64,000 nucleotides of DNA from Turritopsis dohrnii (lineage: Eukaryota > Cnidaria > Hydrozoa > Anthoathecata > Oceaniidae): contig BQMF02000052.1 in the NCBI GenBank assembly GCA_027922465.2, forward strand, positions 558,001-622,000, in the 5' to 3' direction. This document shows, piece by piece, positions 55,227-64,000 of this stretch. The position numbers and the translations under genes are program-made. Position 1 is the stretch's first letter. Every line of letters starts with the position of its first letter. The notes under the pieces are model-generated. The model made no database searches and had not been told where the DNA came from. It saw only the letters and a list, made by a program, of their open reading frames with translations.

Positions 55227-55850
55227 CTTAAGTTTTACAATACAACGAATTGTGTAATGTTAAAAACTTAATGAGTTTTTCCATACTTATGTTTTAACTT
55301 TCTCTTCTTCTACTTTTCCATCTCCTACAAAAATTACATCACGGGAAAGACCAAAAAATAGGGATTCCATCGATATCAGATTTATTAAAATTAATTGGAT
55401 ATTTTCTTCAAAACTGCGATGAAAGTTTTTGACGCCAAAGTTTTGAAACACAGTCTGTATCACGTTTTCTTTTATTTCAAACAAAACTGATCCATTAAAT
55501 GTATAATGTATTTCAGCCTTTAAAGAAATTATGTAAGAAAACTAACTTTTTGGATAAAAGAAATTTAAAGTGAAAAATCCACTAGAATTTCAGATTTCAA
55601 GCTGTGCTTCAAAGTCCTTGTCGTTCCCTTCACTAAAACAACACAAAAGTAATATGAAAAATGTCTAAGCAATTTTAGTATACGACCTTCCTAAATAACA
55701 TATAATAATTGCATACCACCGTGTAACAGCAACACGAAAAGTTGGATGATAGTGATGATGAAGATGATGAACACAATCGAAAACTGACTTTCGCCTATCT
55801 CGTGAAACTACTATGCCTCCTCGCTCGCTAGCACTCGCTGCGAGGGCATT
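55227..55850 (-). repeat. Family X fragment
   Basis: Bases 55610-55850 match X (AAGTCCTTGTCGTTCCCTTC, ATGAAAAATGTCTAAGCA, GTGAAACTACTATGCCTCCT). The part before 55560 resembles 24850-25010 in places (AATAGGGATTCCAT against AATGGAATTC) but has no clear border. Confidence 0.5.
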
Positions 55851-56722
55851 AATATTTTTCGCACTCAAACGCACATTTTACCCCAAACAATGTGTTTTAA
55901 TAATTTTATTCAGTGTCTCAACAAAAGTTTATCATCTTTCTTTATTAACTTTCTGAATAACCTGCTGTAATCTTTGATTAATGTGATAATACAGCTGTTC
56001 TCCTGATTTACTTCGACTTGAACGTTGTGTCTAACCTCGTTTTCATGTTAATGAAAATAATCTCGGGAAAGGCGTATAGAAATTTAGCTTACACAAATGA
56101 AAAAATACAATTAGCAAACAAAATGATGTCTTAAAATCGATTAGATATTACCATTTTTCCTAATCCTTTTTGAGTAGCTACTTGCGTTAATGATCAACCT
56201 CGAATCCAGGGTTTCTTGCCTATATCGAAAAGGCAAGAAACCCTGGGTTCGAGTTTGGTCTACGAGAATACTCCTTTGAATGGGCCCGAATCCACAGATC
56301 CTTTGTTACCTTATGTTAATGAAAACATCACTACTCTTGTACATCTACAACTTCTAGAACATCTGGTACTTCTACCGCTTCTATGAAGGTTTTATTAATA
56401 CAGAATATATTTAACTATACAAAGAATTTGCATGTGTGTAGGATCTCTCTTTCTCTCTCTCTATTTGTTTTTATGAAAGATGTTTTAAAATAGAGAAAGA
56501 TCTCCCTCTATCTATACATACATCATCCGAAAATGAAGCAACAACCGAGGTGTTGTTTTTAAAACTCATAATTACTTTTAATTATATTAGTGCATATTTC
56601 TGAGTAACAAAGACGTCACAATAGGTTGCATAAGACCTTGATAACGACGTATTTAGGCGGTGCTTAAACAAAAAAAAATCGGTTTTAACAAAAATTAAAC
56701 GCGTACTAGGTTATGCCATGTA
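55851..56722. other. Spacer with one foldback copy
   Basis: Foldback copy at 56196-56258; a short CTCTCT tract at 56447-56462. Nothing else recognised. Confidence 0.45.
56196..56258. repeat. Foldback-family hairpin, copy 7
   Basis: AACCTCGAATCCAGGGTTTC, loop with TATATCGAAAAGGCA, then GAAACCCTGGGTTCGAGTTT. Nearly perfect arms. Confidence 0.75.
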
Positions 56723-59194
56723 CAGTGTGTTTCATAATGTTGGAAATGGAAATTTTAAAGTTGTTTTTTTAAATGAATATACCGAATTTCAAAATAATTT
56801 CTACATAAATGGAAAGCCATTTTCAAGCTCTAAAGCTTCGGGGACACGGAAACAAATTTTTATGCGCTTGAAACAAACTATGATTTGTTTCAATCGCATG
56901 AAAATGTTTAAATGTGTCCCCACGTTAAACTTCTCTATTTTGAAACTTTTTTTCCTCAAAATTTTTGTTTCTGAAACAAAAAAAAAATAAATCAAATCGA
57001 TTGGATATTTTTGTTGTTTCAGAAACAAATTTTTCATGTTACAAATGAGAATCATAAAAAGACCCTCGTGTCCCCACACCTTGAGTAGAATTTTTCAAAA
57101 CATTTTTATCGAAACCAATCAAATTCATTTATGAATTAAAGAAACAACAACAAACATTTCATAACATGCAAGAAACGTCAAGATGGCGGAAAATCAACAC
57201 GTGCAGTCAAATTCTTAGATAACCCTTGAACCCTTCTGAATCTCCTTTTTTTAATTCTTGGAATAAAGTGTGAAAGGCTCCATCGATTTTTCTGCGCAGT
57301 AACCATGGTCTTGTCCAAATAGAACGCTACAGATACTACAGATGCTTCAATCACGTTTTTACTGATCACAGACGCCATCATGAAATACTGATAATACTGT
57401 CTCACTCGTTTCACATGGTTTGACTTCATTAACTTTGTTTCATGTGCTAGAACACATGCGACACGGAAACAAATTTTCCTGCGCTTGAAACAAAGTCTGT
57501 TTGTTTCAAGCGCTAGGGGACACGTTAACTTTTTTTTTTTTTTTTTTTGCGCTTGAAACAAAACTATGATTTGTTTCAATCGCATGAACATGTTTGAATG
57601 TGTTGCCACGTTAAACTTCTCTGTTTTGAAACTTTTTTTTCCTCAAAATTTTTGTTTCGGAAAGAAAAAAAAAATTTTTTTCATCTTACAAATGAGAATC
57701 ATAAAAAAAACCTCGTGTCCCAACACCTTAAGTAGAATTTTCCGAAACATTTCTATTGAAACCAATCAAATTCATTTATGAATTAAAAAACAAAAAAACA
57801 AACGTAACAAAAAAAAACCGTAACCCTTGAACCCTTCTGAATCTCCTTCTTTTAATTCTTGGAAAAAGTGTGAAAGGCTCCATCGATTTTTCTTCGCAGT
57901 AACAGAGCCCGCGCTACCGGGGTGGCCAGGGGGGCCATGCCCCTCCCCCACTTTTTTGCTAAGTAAAATTTTTTTACACATAAATTTAAAAATTTAAAAA
58001 AAGATCGGGTGTGGCTACGCAACTGAAAAAGGAACAGCCAAAAGCTATTATGCATTCAGGTTTGAAATCCGGAATCAGCAGCGGACCACTACCGAATCAA
58101 TCGACACCGTAGTCATGGCCACTAAGAACCGTTTTGAGCAACTAAGCGCTACCAATTCTTTTCAAGCATCGAGCAGTTTCTTTTGACATCCATCAACTCC
58201 GACGACCCCTACCAGACAGAGATAAGTACTCGGATGACCTTGACATCTCTGCACTGCCTGCCGAAATCCAAGTTCTGCGTTCCCGTTTTTAAAAATGAAA
58301 CGGTTGCTCACTTCGAGGAGATAACAGACAATATAGTCAAATCAAGCGGCGCACTAGAAAGAAATCTCTTTGGAAACATCATCAAGTTGATGAAGCTAGT
58401 CCTTGTTGGTGCGGCTACAAGTGCAACACCCGAGCGATCATTCTCTATTGCACGCAGAATGAAAGCTTGGCTTCGAGCAGCAACATCAGTGTTTCAACTC
58501 TTTGGCAGCTTTCTTTGGTAAATATAGCCAACGAATTTGTTGCCTCGAAACCATCCAGAAAAAACATTTTTGGGAAATTTGTGGATTCTGATTTATGGTA
58601 TATATACTATATTGTTATAGTTATAATTACTTTGGAGTTCTCTTTAAAAACGATTAAAAGATTATTGTAGGTGTATAAATCTTTAGGAATCAGTACACTG
58701 TTAGCCAATCTGGAACTGTCAAAATTGCAAAAACTTTCCTTGCCCTCTGGCGCTTTCACTCTAAATTGATCAGTATAAAATGTGGTCCCTCCACTTTCAA
58801 ATTCATAGCGCGGGCCCTGAGTAACCATGGTCTTGTCCAAATAGAACGCGTTGATCGTTTCTTCATTTGTTTTTGTTCTTCGTCGAGCAGAAGTGCTACA
58901 GATGCTACAATCACGTTTTTACTGATCACAGACGCCATCATGAAATACTGATAATACTGTCTCACTCGCTTCACATAGTTTGATTTCATTGAATTTGCTT
59001 CATGTGCTAGAACACATGCGACATGGAAACAAATTTTCTAGCGCTTGAAACAAACAGAATTCGTTCCCGAAGCTTAACAGCTAGTGTATTTTTGTGAAAA
59101 ATGAAAAAGTGGTTTTTGAAAAAATAAGGAAAATGTCTTGGAAAAATGTAATTAAATTTTTTAAGGCTCGATTCCAACATTATGAAACACACTG
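56723..59194. mobile_element. TA-flanked element with CAGTGTGTTTCATAATG ends
   Basis: Terminal repeats CAGTGTGTTTCATAATGTTG at both ends, TA at 56721-56722 and 59195-59196: Tc1/mariner-type. The inside is rearranged. A segment with GAAACAAATTTT, CGCTTGAAACAAA and CCACGTTAAACTTCTCT occurs twice (about 56840-57130 and 57470-57785), and a block with ATGGTCTTGTCCAAATAGAA occurs at 57303 and 58828. A hAT transposase piece is inside (58183-58600). Confidence 0.7.
58183..58605 (+). pseudogene. hAT transposase C-terminal relic
   Basis: SINSDDPYQTEISTRM, HFEEITDNIVKSSGALERNL and LVLVGAATSATPERSFSIAR with RRMKAWLR form the start of the hAT dimerisation domain. After a frameshift near 58480 the other frame continues with SLVNIANEFVASKPSRKNIF and GKF. 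It resembles the ZMYM/TTF-type hAT proteins. Not functional. Confidence 0.75.
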
Positions 59195-59196
59195 TA

Positions 59197-61261
59197 CATC
59201 GCTATTAACATTACCTTAATAGCACATTAGTAATTCAATTTCTTAAAAATTCCTCAAAAGCTCAAATAAGAAATTTATTAACCGGAAAAGCTACAATCGC
59301 CTTTTTTGGTCTCCGGTATTATAAATCCACTGTTTCAACAGGAGAAATAAAACCAATGTTACTCAAAGGAAATTGAGACAAAAAAACAAAGGGTTTACAA
59401 TCTATGAATTATTAATTTCTTCAGTAACGGCAATCGACAACAGAATGCGCGAAAAATCACCATTCATCATGTACTCTTTAATCCCACATAGAATAAAAAG
59501 ATTGAAATTTTTAGATGTTGCCATGGTTACTTTACATCTATACTTTTTTTTATACAGGTTTTCTAGATATCGATCAATAGTTATATTTAAATATGTCAGC
59601 CGTCAGTTATAAATGAAGGAGATCCAAGTTTGATGTTTTGTAAATGAAGAAAGATCTTTATAAACAACACTGTCCTTATGTTCGGCAAGGAAAACTCCAA
59701 TTTGATGAGACGATGTTGCTTTGCCGTTACCACAAAAGATTATTTACTCCAAACTCTCTCTCTCTAAACTCTAAAACAGAATGAAGGCTTTTATTTTCAA
59801 TATTATGATTGGATAAGACATTGTCACTAATATTAATAACTGTTACGTAATTCGTCATAATAAAAGAACTTGGAAAAAAATAACTTTGCCTGGCGTCTTA
59901 TCACTTTTTATTCATATTACAAGCGCCACTATCATTCAAAATGAAACCAAAACAAAGGTTGCCTCGATAGATCAATTAGGAATTTATGGATAGGAGCATA
60001 TTCCAGCGAAATGCGCACAACAGGTTCAGATATAATACACCACCAAAAGTCATAATCATATAATATCAGTGATATTATTTCTTCTTCTTCTTCTTCTTCT
60101 TCTTCTTCTTCTTCTTCTTCTCGTATTTTCTTTCTTGTTCATCAAAACATATATAAAAAACACCCCCAAACATAGTACTTTGTGTTGGTATAAAAGACCT
60201 TGCGTGAATATTTAAGACCACTGTGTAAGAGGGGGTGGACTTTTTACTTATCATTTCCCAGCTAATACAAGTGTGAAGCAATTCATTCGCAGCGAACTAG
60301 AAAAATATCTCACCTTAACATACAGCGCTATTGATTACTTAGTCACAGCCTCTCATAAAAATGTGAAAGTTTTTAATTAATTGCGACTTGTGAAAATCTG
60401 TAACAAACTGAACCCTGCTTTTAAAGTTGTTCCCATGCCGTTTCTTTACATTCTGAAGCATGAATGTCGGTTAAGATAAGACTGAGAGTTGGAACCTAAA
60501 ATGTTTTTTTTTTATCTCGACAGTCGGTTTGAATTTTCAAAAGGAAAACTAAGGATTAATGAAAAACATATTACAAGTATGTATAATTAAAAACTAAAGA
60601 AAAAAGAGCATTACTAAAGGTTGTTCAGTTTGGCTGGAATCCATACAACCTTAGACTCAGGCCCACACCCTTTTGAAGAGTTAACATTAGTGAAACAAAA
60701 GTACGTCGCCTGGATTCTAGATTGCTATTCGAATGGACAATCCTTCCTAGCGCGTTTGTTTCAGCTTTCAACAAACACTAGTGTGTTAAATAGTACTCAA
60801 AGAAGAAACCTATAAAATGGAAAAAAAAAAGAAGCGATAAATGAATTTTTAACATGTTTTTCAATATCATCTACTGAAATCCTTTATAATCGATTCAAAT
60901 GTTTTTACTTAATTGTTCTGAACATAATCTGACCTTCTTTTTCGGTTTACTTTTTTATTTCCAATATTTGATCCATAGATAATAAATTCATTCTAAAACG
61001 TGACAGCTTGAATGGAGAGAGTGAAATAGCAACAGTGGAATCTTAGAAAAATAAACAATATAAACAAACAAACAAACAAACAAAAGAGTAAGGAGACGTG
61101 AAAATTAAACCAGTGAGTGATGTAAATGGGCATGCATACAAAGTGAACAATCAACATTCAAGGAAGTTTGACAATTCTAATTCACTTTTGATGGTGAATA
61201 AAATTATTAGCCAATCAGTTTAGAGATTGAATAGAAAGAGCTGACATTGCAGTTTTATATA
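59197..61261. other. Spacer with a TTC microsatellite
   Basis: AT-rich. TTC repeat at 60078-60120, giving a lysine run on the other strand. CAAA tandem units near 61063-61085. No gene recognised. Confidence 0.45.
60078..60120 (+). repeat. TTC microsatellite
   Basis: About 14 uninterrupted TTC units. Confidence 0.85.
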
Positions 61262-61405
61262 CAGTAGACTCTCTCTAACTCGAACCTCGAAGGGGAAAAC
61301 AAAATCGTTCGAATAATAGAGAGTTCGAATAATAGAGATTGATATTGCAAGGTTTTAGTTTGAAGGGACTCAATGATTCAGTTCGAATTATAGAGAGTCC
61401 ATTTG
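61262..61405. mobile_element. Tigger/pogo-type element, right end damaged
   Basis: Starts TA|CAGTAGACTCTCTCTAACTC; near the right end GAATTATAGAGAGTCCA is the damaged partner. Inside, TTCGAATAATAGAGA occurs twice. Confidence 0.6.
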
Positions 61406-61589
61406 TTTGTAATTTGTGGAGGAGAGTTTAGTCATTTAAAGTTGAAAAGGAAAGCGTGCAAGTAACCTAATCGCCACTTAAGACTGAAATGAAATATCAT
61501 AATTTAGTACCCTGCCACTTCTCTTGACTGACCCTGAATATGCCGATGTTGATGACGGGGGAAGCATTGCATTTTACCAGTTTTTTTAC

Positions 61590-61704
61590 TTAATACCGCG
61601 TGGTTATAGTTTCCGTCCGTTAATCCGTTTCTTTTATTTTCGTCACCCTTGGAGTCGTGATTTTCAAAATTAAAACCGGTAAAGATTTTTACCCGCGATA
61701 CTAG
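61590..61704 (+). mobile_element. Short Helitron-like element, 3' end
   Basis: Ends GGTAAAGATTTTTACC, a seven-base spacer and CTAG (61701-61704) followed by T, the same 3' plan as at 12312 but on the plus strand. The 5' limit is uncertain. Confidence 0.55.
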
Positions 61705-64000
61705 TAATTGTGCAATAGGAGGTACGAAGAAGGTATATTTTGGGTAAGTGGTAAGTATAGGCCCTTTTCAACCCCATTTTTTTCTTACTTCGTCCTTAAG
61801 AAAAGAAGATTGACAATTTCATCAATAGGAAGTATTATTAATAAGACAATGTAAACGAAGACATGAGAGTAGCCTTATTAAACAACTATGTAGCACTGCA
61901 CAATGAGATTTGATCTGTGATTACAAAAACACTCACAGTATAATGTCAAACAAAATGTTTTCAAAACCAGATTAAGCAGCATAAGGCGACATTTCCATGT
62001 TTGTAACAGGACGCTTACAATGGATGATGTCAAGATAATAATTGTGTCAAGTAGCAAGTCAGAATTCAACCTATTTCCATTAGAAGCTGTACGGTGCGTC
62101 GTGATCTGTCTTGCAAAATTCCTATTTCTTGCTGTCTTAATGTCTTTTCTTTATTCAGCCAGGTTTTCTTGGACTCGTTTAGCTCTGTGCATCTTAGATG
62201 CCAATCATATGTCAGACTTCTACCTTCTTAGTTGTTCTGTTGTATGTTGACATAGCTACACTATTTGTTTATAGTTACATGAAACACTCAGTTATTGTGA
62301 TTAGAACAGATGACTTATAGATTAATATTTTAATTTACAGACCGTGAGTTTATATACCTTATTCCAAGAAATTAACGCTCCACGATGTTAACGCGAAAGA
62401 AATTAACGCGGTCGATTAACTTTTAATGAAATTAACGTGGTTTCAAATTGTTTGAAAAAGACACTTGTCAATTGGTGTTATGTCTACTTAGACAACCTTG
62501 CATTTTTATAACGTTTTTCAGCTGAATTCAGTTCAACTACCTTATGTACCGTTTATCCAGCTTGGAGTGGATACGCAGCGATACAATCACAACTGTAGAA
62601 TCTAGCTTATAGCAAACTGGTTAGTATCTGACTAGTAATTTTTGAATTGTTTTGGTTGCTTGCATGTATATGTTTTGTTTTGTTTTGCGTTGTAGCAGCA
62701 TGTGTCTGTCACCATTTTTTTTATTTTTTTATGTTGATCTATTCGGATGTCATACCTGGGCATCATCTTGTGCTTACTTTGTTTTGTTAGCCTGTCCACT
62801 AATCGTATGCGTTGTTTATGGGTTTGCTATTTGTATGTGTATATGTACATGTGTATTTTTATGTCCAGTCAGCATTTGCCACATAGATTAGTTTTGTAAA
62901 GTTTAGTTTTGAACGTTACCTACTGGTTAATATAGCAGATCCACTATAAAACTTGTGGAACACCCTGCGACCCTAGATTCTGGCATCCCAGAACGCGCTT
63001 TCAACAAGTGCATTTGAAATTGTATGAAATTAACGCGAATCAGAGTGACAGGGATATAAATTTAATGAAGGGAGAAAACACAAGAATATTAGTTTCTAAC
63101 ATGGCAATAGTTTTTTTTTCAGTAGTTTTTTTCAATACCACGAAATCAATTCTGGCATTCCAATTTTTAATGTTTAAGTCGGACTTTTGTTTAAGTCGCA
63201 CTAAAACCTTGTCCCCCTTGAATTTTCTTGCCTATTGCAAACCAAAATCGTTCGCTTAAGTCAGACACTGTTAAAGTCGGACTTTTCGTAAAGTCGGACT
63301 TTTTTCTTCGGTCCCTTCAGCTGCATAACACCGCTTAAGTCGGAGTGTCGAACCCCAAAATTTCGAAAATTCGAAAGTTCGAAAGGAATATTTTGAAATC
63401 AAAACAATGCATTGTATTGGTGGCCACATTGAAACTTCAATTTTTTTAAAACAATGGCGTCCAAGCGGAAGCTGTAGACTGGAACCATAACAGAAAAATA
63501 TAATATTAAAATTAAAACTAGAAGCCTCAGGGCTTGAACAATTTCCGCAGCAGGCCTAGAGGAAATAGCTTTAGGCTAATTTTCAAGATATCCGAATGGC
63601 TATCCATTCTGTTCTTGTTGCTTACGTGAGAACAGGTCTATCACAATTCCCAAAATATGACTTATGGTTCACATGAAGAATAAAATGATATTCGATAGAA
63701 GTGAACCAAAATCATTTGAAAATCAGGGAAAAATCTGCAAGTAACTGCCAACTTTAATATCAGGACCTTGCAATTGTTCAGGACCTTCCAAATTTTGCCA
63801 GAAATTTGAATTTGGTAATATATTTAAGTAAACATTACATGAAATTGTTCATAACTTTCATTAATAGCAGGAGAAAGTTGGGCATTTCAAAGATTTTAAT
63901 CCATGACATTTAACAGGATTACAAGAAGATAAAAATTATATACATAACTTAAATCAACATAACATACAATACGAAGATCTATTTCTACTTAACCTGCCAG
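61705..64000. other. Right edge, repeats without clear ends
   Basis: Contains a repeat with GAAATTAACGC blocks at 62360-62460 and 63025-63040, and a Tigger-like relic with AAGTCGGACTTTT units at 63175-63345. Short ORFs (62020-62250, 62652-62891, 63008-63259) have no family features and look like chance. Confidence 0.45.
63175..63345. repeat. Tigger-like relic
   Basis: Repeated AAGTCGGACTTTT, a TTCGGTCCCTTCAGC piece and CCGCTTAAGTCGGAGTGTC. The plan (short unit repeated near the ends) matches the elements at 4204 and 4513. No TA-flanked border. Confidence 0.5.

Noticed and set aside
62652..62891. Small membrane protein
   Set aside because: Hydrophobic because the DNA is T-rich; no family features, no splice sites, and no support from the surroundings.

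Overview
The window is a stretch of an AT-rich, transposon-laden animal genome. Host genes have short exons and long introns with GT..AG borders. The mix of transposon families (DIRS, Kolobok-like with THAP, P2X7-like module, Harbinger and hAT MITEs, Helitrons, CR1/Jockey-like LINE, tRNA-type SINE) and a secreted TSP1/MAM protein would fit a cnidarian, perhaps a hydrozoan. That assignment is inference; no diagnostic marker was found and no database was searched.

Host genes, left to right. (1) Minus strand, about 9.65 kb running off the left edge: an unrecognised gene whose exons are all multiples of three in phase 0. Four of them open with the same acidic-aromatic motif, SxxD[LI][DE][DE]FW. 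(2) Minus strand, 10481-10631: an exon for a small single-pass membrane protein. (3) Minus strand, 16656-16732: the last exon of an RGG-box protein. (4) Minus strand, 31333-23935: a complete five-exon glycine cleavage system H protein gene (GCSH), giving a 170-residue mitochondrial precursor with the lipoyl-lysine motif. (5) Plus strand, 36337-42092: a seven-exon gene for a 340-residue secreted protein, signal peptide-TSP1-TSP1-MAM-TSP1. (6) Minus strand, 53841-52618: an intronless class A GPCR.

Mobile DNA fills most of the rest. At 5201-9108 lies a TTAA-flanked, Kolobok-like element with a THAP ORF and, on the opposite strand, a decayed P2X7-like cysteine-rich gene. It sits inside an older MITE whose uninterrupted relative is at about 44493-44872, so the insertion is readable from this window alone. 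At 16818-21113 lies a near full-length DIRS retrotransposon with gag, RT, RNase H and tyrosine recombinase, broken by loss of the RT catalytic box, a nonsense codon and two frameshifts. At 21271-22367 two different Harbinger-type elements stand side by side and share one TTA target copy. GCSH intron 1 carries a three-level nest of elements, and a LINE ends about 120 bp upstream of the GCSH start codon. At 46108-48355 Helitrons are joined head to tail. A 2.47 kb TA-flanked element at 56723-59194 contains a decayed hAT transposase end. A short foldback repeat with a tRNA B-box-like GGGTTCGAGG stem recurs about seven times.

Splice junctions were assigned by eye from GT/AG borders and reading-frame continuity. 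Element boundaries rest on terminal repeats and target duplications seen directly. Between the listed features the DNA is AT-rich and I could not assign a function to it.
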